Part shown: positions 6,104 to 13,524 of the stretch, in pieces
Position numbering within the stretch: the first letter of the stretch is position 1
How the letters are laid out: every line of letters starts with the position of its first letter
Origin: Methanolobus sp. UBA474
GTDB taxonomy: Archaea; Halobacteriota; Methanosarcinia; Methanosarcinales; Methanosarcinaceae
Length of the DNA: 28,678 bases
Reading direction: 5' to 3'
Assembly: GCA_002501695.1 (NCBI GenBank)
Contig: DANZ01000067.1
Span: 1 to 28,678 of the forward strand
Position numbers and translations under genes: made by a program
Notes under the pieces: generated by a model
The model's input: only the letters and a program-made list of their open reading frames with translations
Databases searched by the model: none
Told to the model about the DNA's origin: nothing

Positions 6104-8164
6104 TTAGATCCTTTTTAACCGCCTGTAGCGTTTCCCGTCAGGATTGCCCAGATACATGCGGATCTGCGAGAGATGGTCTTTATGTCTGTAACTTAGCACC
6201 CCAATGACTGAGATCCCTGCAAGGACCAGCAGGAAAGTGATGGCACCCGAAGACTGCGGTTCCTGAGATACAGCGTTATCTGCTCCCAGAGCCTGGTTGT
6301 CTGCCGCTGACATCTGTACGCCCTCTTCATCCAGAGATGACGATGAACCCTCCGGGGTGCTGACTGAAACCGCCTGCAGATCCTCCTCACTCATACCGGA
6401 AATGGCAAATGCCGAGAAATTCGGAGTCTTTGCAACATAATACACATATGTTTCGTCCTCGCCTGTCATGCTGGTCGGCAGTTGAGCCCATGCACCGCTG
6501 TTATATCTGCACATTCGGATCGATGCCGCATCTATGCTATTTTCGCTCATCCAGCTCTTCTCAACCTTGAAAGTTATTGTTGCATCAGACATAAGGTTCT
6601 GGGTTATCTTTCCGTCCCCCACCCATATGTTCACATTCCTGTAAACTTTCCCGGGAGCCGCCTTCCTGACCAGGGTGGAAGTGCCCTTAAGCATCTCTAT
6701 CATGGTCTTGGTCTGCCCTCCGTTAAGGCGTGTTGTAAAACCAATGGACAGGATGCTGTTGTACTCATTCCTGAATTCGAACACCGTCTCAGTATCCCTC
6801 AGAACATACTTAATAGAATAGTCCTTGAGGGCGATGTTCTCATCGTCCTCACCGGTCGTCTGGGAGCCGCCGCCGCTACCTCCTGCACCACCGGATGCGG
6901 GAGTTGTTATGGACGGAGCCTCAGTAACTGTAATATTAAGACTGCCTGCCTCACCAGAACCATCAACAGCAGTAGCCGTAACTGTTACCGTACCTGCTCC
7001 GGTACCTGTAAGCAATCCTGCCTGGGTTATTGTAGCGGTCCCTTTTATGCCTGCGACAGTCCATACAATGTCCTTATTGCTGGCATTTGCAGGGAAGACC
7101 GCTGCATTCATTTGCAGTGTCTTGCCCTTCACCACAGTAGTGGAATTCCCGCTTCCGGTCACGTTTATCCCGGTTACTGGTACTAATGCTGCATTTACAG
7201 TGACGAGCTGAGTTACGTTTGTCCCGCTGTCTGTGTGAGTTATAATTACTTGTGTGGCCTCTTCTTCCAGCTCAGTTCCATTTTCCGGGCTGACGCTGAT
7301 CCCTTTAACTGCAAAGTTTCCAAAGTCAACGTCTTCCGTACTTGTGTCTGACCTGGTGAGTGTTACTACCAGGCCTGTCAGATCAAGGGTCTCACCTGCA
7401 GTGTAGATTACCCTGGGGAAGGTCTTGATGGCCATATGATCTACAGTTACTGCGTTCACAGTAATAGCCTGGATTGCAGTCTCTCTGCTTGCAGTATGAG
7501 TGATCCTTACCTGCTCATTTCCCACACCCAGTTCAGTTCCGTTTTCAGGGCTAACGCTGATCCCTTTATCCTTAAACTTTTCAAAGGCAACATTTTCCGT
7601 ACTTGAGTCCGACTTGATGAGTGTTATCACCAGACCTGTCAGATCAAGGGTCTCACCTTCGTTATAGATTGTTTTCCCCGGAGAGGTGTAAATTTCGATA
7701 TCATCTACTTCCGGAGGTTTCGAAATTACGGGAATTGCTTCGAACAGTACCCTGACATCCGCAGCAGCCTGATGGTTAGTGATCGTGTAGACAGGATCTT
7801 TCAGTCCGGTTGAAGAGTTGTTCACGGTCCAGTTCGTTACCTGATAGCCGGCTGAGGGTGTTGCACTGAAGACAATGACCGAACCTTCCTCAACTTCCAA
7901 GCCGGAGTAAATAGTAACATTATCTGCTGTTGCAGTTAACGTACCTTCTCCTGAACCTACGCCGAAGGTGACTGGATATACAGGCACAGGAGCAGTTTCG
8001 TTTGTGAGATCCAAACTGAGATCTGCAAATAGGTCCACCCCTGAGGCAACTGCCACGCCGGCAAAGCTCAAAGTGATCGCACATACCATAAATATAGTAC
8101 ATATGTTAGTTTTGACAATACTGTGTATACTACTGATTCTGACGTTTTTTGCGAAGGGATGCAT
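6104..8164 (-). CDS. Surface protein: InlB-B-like, Big_3-like and Big_2-like domains plus PGF-pre-PGF domain and membrane anchor
   Basis: A 686-residue exported protein. A hydrophobic signal (IFMVCAITLSFAGVAVAS) ends near residue 41. A divergent InlB B-repeat-like segment (about 65-150, ending NWTVNNSSTG...VRVLFEA) comes first. Two similar bacterial Ig-like units of about 85 residues follow (about 155-325), each with YNEGETLDLTGLVI-like and GISVSPENGTEL motifs, as in Big_3. A Big_2-like unit (about 327-415, GINVTGSGNSTTVVKGKTLQ) precedes a Gly linker, the PGF-pre-PGF domain (about 440-595), one membrane helix (about 640-658) and the tail LGNPDGKRYRRLKRI. The ectodomain is unrelated to that of the two downstream genes, while the C-terminal third is clearly homologous. 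The start has good support: AAGGGTGGT lies just upstream of ATG 8164. It probably serves as an envelope or adhesion protein; its ligand is unknown. Confidence 0.9.
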   Translation of the reverse strand: MHPFAKNVRISSIHSIVKTNICTIFMVCAITLSFAGVAVASGVDLFADLSLDLTNETAPVPVYPVTFGVGSGEGTLTATADNVTIYSGLEVEEGSVIVFSATPSAGYQVTNWTVNNSSTGLKDPVYTITNHQAAADVRVLFEAIPVISKPPEVDDIEIYTSPGKTIYNEGETLDLTGLVITLIKSDSSTENVAFEKFKDKGISVSPENGTELGVGNEQVRITHTASRETAIQAITVNAVTVDHMAIKTFPRVIYTAGETLDLTGLVVTLTRSDTSTEDVDFGNFAVKGISVSPENGTELEEEATQVIITHTDSGTNVTQLVTVNAALVPVTGINVTGSGNSTTVVKGKTLQMNAAVFPANASNKDIVWTVAGIKGTATITQAGLLTGTGAGTVTVTATAVDGSGEAGSLNITVTEAPSITTPASGGAGGSGGGSQTTGEDDENIALKDYSIKYVLRDTETVFEFRNEYNSILSIGFTTRLNGGQTKTMIEMLKGTSTLVRKAAPGKVYRNVNIWVGDGKITQNLMSDATITFKVEKSWMSENSIDAASIRMCRYNSGAWAQLPTSMTGEDETYVYYVAKTPNFSAFAISGMSEEDLQAVSVSTPEGSSSSLDEEGVQMSAADNQALGADNAVSQEPQSSGAITFLLVLAGISVIGVLSYRHKDHLSQIRMYLGNPDGKRYRRLKRI

Positions 8165-8467
8165 TCATACCACCCTTAATGACAATTTAGACTCCAGATC
8201 GACAACATCTGAAGTATACTCCACTTTACTGATACATTCAAGTTGATCATAGCGGATACACAGTGAACTCACTGATGACCCCGCGTTTCTCCACTAACAT
8301 ACAATATACATTTCTATATTATAAAATTATTCAATATAGAAGTATTTATAAATTAGTATTAATTAATGAGGTATAATAAATATACAAAGTACCTGCAAAA
8401 ACTTTATCAAAACCATACGTTATGAAAGGGTATCCTGCCATTCAGGCCCGGATCGAGATGACCACAA
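8165..8467. other. 303-bp AT-rich divergent intergenic region
   Basis: This separates the surface protein gene (leftward) from the ClC gene (rightward) and should hold both promoters. Bases 8301-8395 are very AT-rich, with TATA-like stretches such as GTATTTATAAATTAG. A 13-base string ATTAGTATTAATT at 8352-8364 also occurs at 5931-5943 upstream of the four-domain surface protein gene. No gene was recognised. Confidence 0.6.
8312..8341. promoter_or_regulatory. Inverted repeat TTCTATATT-N12-AATATAGAA
   Basis: A perfect 9-bp inverted repeat with a 12-base spacer lies in the shared upstream region of the divergent surface-protein and ClC genes. The AT-rich composition raises the chance of coincidence. 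An operator role is possible but untested. Confidence 0.3.
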
Positions 8468-10210
8468 TTGGATGCGCTATTAAACAAGACAAAAAGGAAC
8501 ATTCATCAATGGCTGCAAAGTGAATCGGTGATATCCAATTCCCTTGCCACCCTTGTAGGCATCCTCACGGGTCTTGCTATCGTTCTTTATGACCATGCCC
8601 TGGACAGCAGTGAGAAGTTCTTCTTTGGGGGCATCGACGGATATCCAAGATACTGTGTAATCCTTCTGCCTGCACTTGGCGGCCTTATAGTAGGCGTATT
8701 TGCCCACTTACTAATAAAGACCCGTCGCTATGATATTGAAGAAGTTATAGAAGCCACAACCCTTCGCGGAGGCCGAATATCTGCAAGGAATGCGTTCCTT
8801 GAGGTCCTGGCATCGATCATAACCATCGGGTCCGGAGGGTCGGCAGGTAAGGAAGCACCCGTTGTGCTTGCCGGATCAGGTATCGGTTCATTTCTTGCCC
8901 GCCTGTTCGGGATACACGGGAACAGGGTCAGAATACTGCTTGGCTGCGGAGCAGCGGGGGGAATTGCCGCTTCTTTCAACGCTCCCTTGGCAGGAGTGGT
9001 CTTTGCGGTCGAGGTCATACTTGGGGAACTGGAAGCAAAGACCTTCATCCCCATAGTCATATCCTCAGTCTTTGCAACACTGGTCTCTAACACTATCTTC
9101 GGAGTAAGGATCATTCAGGTCTCCGATTATCATCTTGTAAGCCCTTTCTATGAATCTGTACTTTACCTCGGACTTGGAATATGCGCCGGGATCATTGCAT
9201 TGCTGCTAATGCGCTTTTTGCACGCATTCCACAGGTATTTTGACGCACTGAAAGTCAGCAAGGTATTTAAACCAGCAATAGGAGGCGCTTTTGTAGGGAT
9301 TATCGGGTACTTCTACCCACAGATATTCGGTGTGGGATATGATGTTATCACTGACGCCCTGTCAAACGAGCTTGCTCTTAACCTGATGCTTGCGCTTGTT
9401 GTCCTCAAAATAATCGCATTCGCCTTTACAATGGGTTCCGGCGGATCGGGCGGGTCCATTGTTCCAGCGCTGTTCACAGGCGCCATGCTGGGCGGAGCCT
9501 ACGGGACCATTGTGCACGGCGCATTCCCGGGTGTCACTGCCGAGTCTGGAGCTTACGCACTTGCAGGAATGGGAGCTGTCCTTGCCGGTACAAGCCACGC
9601 GCCCCTTGCGGCAATACTTATCCTCTTTGAACTTACAAGGGACTACAACCTTATCCTGCCCATCATGCTTGCATGTGTGGTGAGCAACCTCGTTTCAAGT
9701 TCCCTCAATCCCGAATCAATATTCACTCAAGGGCTGCGCAAGCGCGGTTTCAACATCCGTAAAGGCAGGGAAGTAGACATCATGGAGTCCTTGCTCGTAA
9801 GGGATGCTATGAAACACGAAGTACAGACAGTTTCCGAGAATAAGAGCGTAAAATCACTCGTAGCCCTTATGCAGTCAAGTCGCCATGCAGGATTCCCGGT
9901 ACTTGATTCCGGTGGAGGGCTCTGTGGCATAGTGACCCTCAAGGATCTCAGGGATAAGGTAAAGCAGGATGATCTGGACAAGAATATCTGCGAGATATCC
10001 ACGAAAGAAGTGGAAGTGGCATATCCTGATGAAACGCTCAACACAGTGCTCAAGCGGCTGGCTGCAAAGGATATAGGGAGGCTTCCGGTTGTGTCGAGGA
10101 AAGATACCAGGAAACTGCTTGGCATAATTACCAGAAGCGATATCGTTAACCTGTATGATAAAAAGGTCATCGACAAAGTCTATCAGAAAAGGGGGGAAGA
10201 AAGCCGTTAG
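8468..10210 (+). CDS. ClC-family anion channel/transporter with C-terminal CBS pair
   Basis: A 580-residue membrane protein. Residues 25-415 form the ClC fold, with the selectivity-filter segments GKEAP (127-131, containing gating Glu129), GSGGSGGSIVP (323-333) and RDYNLILP (391-398, with the conserved Tyr393). The N-terminal GSGIP segment is replaced by RRYDIEEV (86-93). The position equivalent to the proton glutamate of E. coli ClC (second E of IEEM) appears to be Val183 (VEVILGEL), as in chloride channels. Two CBS domains (about 442-570) follow and probably bind adenine nucleotides. The start is the TTG at 8468, because an in-frame TGA at 8459 excludes anything more than two codons earlier and no in-frame ATG follows nearby. 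The gene is convergent with the methylthiotransferase gene, with three bases between stops. It should move chloride or a similar anion across the cytoplasmic membrane; channel versus exchanger is undecided. Confidence 0.92.
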   Translation: MDALLNKTKRNIHQWLQSESVISNSLATLVGILTGLAIVLYDHALDSSEKFFFGGIDGYPRYCVILLPALGGLIVGVFAHLLIKTRRYDIEEVIEATTLRGGRISARNAFLEVLASIITIGSGGSAGKEAPVVLAGSGIGSFLARLFGIHGNRVRILLGCGAAGGIAASFNAPLAGVVFAVEVILGELEAKTFIPIVISSVFATLVSNTIFGVRIIQVSDYHLVSPFYESVLYLGLGICAGIIALLLMRFLHAFHRYFDALKVSKVFKPAIGGAFVGIIGYFYPQIFGVGYDVITDALSNELALNLMLALVVLKIIAFAFTMGSGGSGGSIVPALFTGAMLGGAYGTIVHGAFPGVTAESGAYALAGMGAVLAGTSHAPLAAILILFELTRDYNLILPIMLACVVSNLVSSSLNPESIFTQGLRKRGFNIRKGREVDIMESLLVRDAMKHEVQTVSENKSVKSLVALMQSSRHAGFPVLDSGGGLCGIVTLKDLRDKVKQDDLDKNICEISTKEVEVAYPDETLNTVLKRLAAKDIGRLPVVSRKDTRKLLGIITRSDIVNLYDKKVIDKVYQKRGEESR

Positions 10211-10213
10211 GTC

Positions 10214-11533
10214 TCAGGTTCCATAAGGACTTTGAGAGAGCCTGCCCAAAAAGTATCCGGGGGTGGTATCATAAATGTGCACCCTGCAGGTAACCCCCGG
10301 TTCAAGACCGCACTGCGGAATAACAACCGGCAGGTATGAGTCTGTACGAGCCATCATTCCCTGCCTTTTTGCCTCCTTGGACAGGAATACATTGCCTTCC
10401 CAGCCGATCATCTTATTCTTTGAGGCAAATTTGATGCTCCTGCATACAGTATGCAATTCGCCGGATCTCCTTACAAGTATGCGCGAGTCAGTATTGTGGA
10501 AATCCCAGGCTTTTGTGCGGGGGCGGGGAGTATACCTGGAAATGTTGACCTTATCGGGCCTGAACTGCTCCACCCACCTGACGCTCTTATTGAAATCCTC
10601 TTCACTCTCACCCGGGAAACCTACGATCATATCGGTGAACAGGGTAAGGCCCTCAAACCTGCTCCTGAACTGCCGGATGACATGGTTCGCTTCCTCGATA
10701 CTATGATAGCGGTCCATGGCCCTTAGCACTTCAGCAGAGGCTGATTGTACAGGCAGGTGCAATAGCTTGTACACCTTCTCATTATCAAAGGCCCCGAGCA
10801 GGTCATCGAGTATAGGAAGCACAGAAAAGGGATTCATCATCCCTACCCTTACCCTGAACTGCCCGGGCACTTCACATATCATTCCCAGCAGTTTAGGAAG
10901 AAGGACCTCTCTGCCGCTGCCGTGCCTGTCAGTGCCATACTGGGCATTGTCCTGGGAGGAAAGCCATATCTCCCGGCAGCCTTCAGAGACTGCGCGTTTT
11001 ATGTCTGCAACTATTTCTTCCGGCCCGAATGACCTGAGCTTTCCCCGCGCCACACTTACTATGCAGTATGAACAGGAGTAGTTGCAGCCCTGAGAGAGCT
11101 GGCAGATATGGATGTTAGGATTATATCGTATTCGAGGCACATCCTGAAAGCCTTCAGGCTGATCCAGAAATATCTGCATCCGTCGATTTTCATCTCCTGC
11201 CGCACCCAGCGAATCAAGTAACTCCCCAATCCTTGAGACCGAGTTGACGCCGAGGATGTGTGCTTGCGGATTGCGTTCCAGGATGTCCTCAAGCTGGACC
11301 TCGGGCATACATCCTGTTACTATCACGTCCTTGCCGGCATCCCCTGTTTCCTGTATTATGTGAAGGATCTTCTGCTCGGTGGCATACTTGACAGTACATG
11401 TATTGATAACAACCACATCCGCCGGATCGATCTCAGGGACAAGGGTATGACCTTTGCCCATAATGATCGCCCGCATGATCTCTGCGGATGCCTGGCTGGA
11501 GGAGCAGCCAAATGTGCAGACGTGGACTTTCAT
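10214..11533 (-). CDS. tRNA N6-threonylcarbamoyladenosine (t6A) methylthiotransferase, archaeal MtaB type
   Basis: This radical-SAM enzyme should convert t6A37 to ms2t6A37 in ANN-decoding tRNAs. The UPF0004 domain (1-120) has its three cluster cysteines, Cys10 (CTFGC), Cys46 (NTCTV) and Cys75 (TGCMPE). The radical-SAM core carries CNYSCSYC (Cys150, 154, 157). A C-terminal TRAM-like domain covers about residues 375-435. The frame is open for another 25 codons upstream, but that extension runs into the preceding gene and does not resemble the family. ATG 11533 gives MKVHVCTFGC, the normal family N-terminus, and a length of 439 residues. Only seven bases separate it from the stop of the GlpX gene, so the two are probably cotranscribed. 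Assignment to MtaB rather than MiaB or RimO rests on the archaeal context and overall similarity to the CDKAL1/MtaB group. Confidence 0.9.
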   Translation of the reverse strand: MKVHVCTFGCSSSQASAEIMRAIIMGKGHTLVPEIDPADVVVINTCTVKYATEQKILHIIQETGDAGKDVIVTGCMPEVQLEDILERNPQAHILGVNSVSRIGELLDSLGAAGDENRRMQIFLDQPEGFQDVPRIRYNPNIHICQLSQGCNYSCSYCIVSVARGKLRSFGPEEIVADIKRAVSEGCREIWLSSQDNAQYGTDRHGSGREVLLPKLLGMICEVPGQFRVRVGMMNPFSVLPILDDLLGAFDNEKVYKLLHLPVQSASAEVLRAMDRYHSIEEANHVIRQFRSRFEGLTLFTDMIVGFPGESEEDFNKSVRWVEQFRPDKVNISRYTPRPRTKAWDFHNTDSRILVRRSGELHTVCRSIKFASKNKMIGWEGNVFLSKEAKRQGMMARTDSYLPVVIPQCGLEPGVTCRVHIYDTTPGYFLGRLSQSPYGT

Positions 11534-11540
11534 TGAACTT

Positions 11541-12656
11541 TTACCGGAAGCGCAGCACGTTGCTCTCTTTGTCGTGTATATAGATAGTGTCTGTGAACTT
11601 GACGACACCGGAACTTCCCATTGTCAGGCTGTTCACTCTTGCATCACCTTCACCAAAGAGGCTCACACCATTGAGGACAGAACCCGGGGTGACTCCCGTT
11701 GCTGCGAAGATGATATCATTTCCGGGCGCAAGCCGTTCAGTGTCCAGCACATCGTTGATATTCTCTTCAGTGATACCCATCTTCTCCAGTCTTGGCATCT
11801 TCTCGGCTTTCTCTTTTGCTATCGCTTCGGCAGACTTGCCATTAGCGACGGAGGGAAGGACCAGGCGTGCAAGGATCTTGCCACCCAGGCATTTTATGGC
11901 GGCTGCCGTGAGTACAGCTTCCCCTGAGCCGCCTGCACCCAGCACCATGTGCACACCGGAGCCTCTTATAGCGGTTGCCACTCCCGGCATCAGGTCGCCA
12001 TCGCTCACCAGGTTCACGCGGGCTCCGGCTTCGCGTATCTCCTTTATTTTTTGCTCGTGTCTGGACCTCTCAAGGATAACAACGACCAGCTCCTCGACGT
12101 TCCTGTCAAGAGCCTCTGCAACGATCCTCAGGTTGTGGAGCACGGGGGCATCAAGGTCGATCTTTTCACCCGGATGTTCCTTCTCATATCTCACAACCTC
12201 CGGCCCTACTACGATCTTGTCCATGTAGATGTCCGGGCCATGGAAAAGCCCGCCTCTCTCGGCCATAGCCATGACCGAGATGGCACCGGGGATACCATTG
12301 GCTGCAAGGTTCGTGCCCTCCAGAGGGTCCACTGCGATGTCAACCTCGACACCTTCCTCCCATTTCCCTACCTTTTCGCCGATAAAGAGCATGGGAGCTT
12401 CATCCCTTTCACCTTCACCTATCTTTATGATGCCTCTCATGTCAAGACAGTTCAGCATCCTTCTCATTGCTTCCACTGATACCTGGTCGCAGAAGTTCTT
12501 CTCTCCACGGCCTATCTGGTAGGAAGCTGCAATAGCTGCGGCCTCGGTCACGTGCAGTAACCTAGGGAGCAGGTTGCTCTCGATAGGGCCTGCGCCATTG
12601 ATCATTTCTTCAGCGGTTTTCGGATGGGTGATAGTTTTCATACAATCGTCTTTCAT
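11541..12656 (-). CDS. glpX: Class II fructose-1,6-bisphosphatase (GlpX)
   Basis: A cytoplasmic phosphatase that should hydrolyse fructose-1,6-bisphosphate to fructose-6-phosphate in gluconeogenesis. Family motifs are present in order: GEGERDEAPML (80-90), VDPLEGTN (109-116, metal ligands), SDGDLMPG and GAGGSGE. The length of 371 residues is slightly above the usual 320-340. Starts at M1 (12656) and M6 (12641) are both possible; the first has a weak GATGAT upstream. It is followed after seven bases by the t6A methylthiotransferase gene. Many methanogens use a bifunctional class V aldolase/phosphatase for this step, so GlpX together with the separate class I aldolase at 26807 suggests a split pathway here. 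Whether a class V enzyme also exists cannot be seen. Confidence 0.93.
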   Translation of the reverse strand: MKDDCMKTITHPKTAEEMINGAGPIESNLLPRLLHVTEAAAIAASYQIGRGEKNFCDQVSVEAMRRMLNCLDMRGIIKIGEGERDEAPMLFIGEKVGKWEEGVEVDIAVDPLEGTNLAANGIPGAISVMAMAERGGLFHGPDIYMDKIVVGPEVVRYEKEHPGEKIDLDAPVLHNLRIVAEALDRNVEELVVVILERSRHEQKIKEIREAGARVNLVSDGDLMPGVATAIRGSGVHMVLGAGGSGEAVLTAAAIKCLGGKILARLVLPSVANGKSAEAIAKEKAEKMPRLEKMGITEENINDVLDTERLAPGNDIIFAATGVTPGSVLNGVSLFGEGDARVNSLTMGSSGVVKFTDTIYIHDKESNVLRFR

Positions 12657-12755
12657 AGGATCATCTTCATTGTTCGATAATTAGTGTGATCGATAAGTCA
12701 TTTGAGCAACAGTGTTCGTGATAACTATATTAGCATTCCCTGTTTAAAAGTTAAA

Positions 12756-13265
12756 CTACTTTAGCACATCAACAAGAGCAACCCGCTCCAGTACCAGATC
12801 CGGTATCATTTCCTCCCCGGTAGCCTCTATCTCACTTGCAGTAATACCGAATTGTGAGATGATGCTGTCCCTTTTCAGGAGAGAATAGGATATGACATCC
12901 TTTTCGCAGATCATGCCCTTCAGGGATCCCACAGACCTTTTTACGCCATTGTCATCGCCCATAACAACAAATACAAGCTCCATTTCCCCTTCACGCACAC
13001 CCATCGAGAACGCTTCCCCTATCTGTTTTTTCCCTGATGCGTATCTCATTATCTCGATACCGGGATCCTTGGCCGAATTAAAGTTCTCTTCAAATGCACG
13101 CAGGGCCTTCTGCACAGCGAAACGGACATGCCTTTCCCCTGCGATCTTACCTGCATCCATCGCCTGTATGACAGTGCAGTTAACTGATGCGAGAGAAGAT
13201 ATCTTGCTCAGGAATTCAGGCACTTTCCCGATGTGTGTACTGCCTCCGAGTATCTGGAACGACAT
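12756..13265 (-). CDS. cgi121: KEOPS complex subunit Cgi121
   Basis: A small protein of about 169 residues in the Cgi121/TPRKB family. It is the KEOPS subunit that binds the Bud32 kinase and helps recruit tRNA for t6A37 synthesis. Recognisable segments are the N-terminal ILGGSTHIGKVPEFL, an INA-like stretch (VNCTVIQAMDAGKIAGERHV), SGKKQIGEAFSMGVREG, and GDDNGVKRSVGSLKGMI near the middle, which match the family pattern. The frame extends 18 codons further to a TTG (13319), but ATG 13265 gives the expected length. The next gene in the same direction, glpX, begins 99 bases downstream, far enough to hold its own promoter. leuS is divergent. The presence of MtaB just beyond glpX places two enzymes of tRNA A37 modification close together. 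Confidence 0.85.
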   Translation of the reverse strand: MSFQILGGSTHIGKVPEFLSKISSLASVNCTVIQAMDAGKIAGERHVRFAVQKALRAFEENFNSAKDPGIEIMRYASGKKQIGEAFSMGVREGEMELVFVVMGDDNGVKRSVGSLKGMICEKDVISYSLLKRDSIISQFGITASEIEATGEEMIPDLVLERVALVDVLK

Positions 13266-13438
13266 AGGCTGAGATTGGATTCCTTTTGAATAAGCGTATC
13301 GGTGGGTAAGACGTGCCAAAAGGGGACATCACACCCACAGGATACCTCAGCCTGCGGATATTTGCGTATCTTTTATGTAGGTTGCTATTTATTAAAGAAA
13401 TAAATCTGTAAGTATCGATGAGATGAAAAAAGGTTGTC

Positions 13439-13449
13439 TTTTATACATA
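13439..13449 (+). promoter_or_regulatory. Probable TATA box for leuS
   Basis: TTTATACATAA in the 260-bp divergent region lies about 75 bases upstream of the leuS start. It fits the archaeal TATA consensus, with a leader of about 50 bases. The call is from pattern only. Confidence 0.4.
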
Positions 13450-13524
13450 AACTTAATATCTGCAGTCGATAAGTAGAAGGAAGATTCATTAAGGATTTAT
13501 GTCCGGCGTGAGAAGGTGCGAACA

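Noticed and set aside
6482..7186. Plus-strand 234-codon frame opposite the InlB/Big surface protein gene
   Set aside because: Its composition (Cys/His-rich, no domain) is that of an antisense shadow, and the opposite strand encodes a clear multi-domain protein.
11534..11608. N-terminal extension of the methylthiotransferase by 25 codons
   Set aside because: It would overlap the end of glpX and precede the family-typical MKVHVCTFGC start.
11587..12228. Plus-strand 213-codon frame opposite glpX
   Set aside because: It is the antisense reading of a conserved enzyme and has no plausible start signal or domain.
13266..13319. TTG start giving Cgi121 18 extra residues
   Set aside because: The extension does not resemble the family, and ATG 13265 gives the expected N-terminus.
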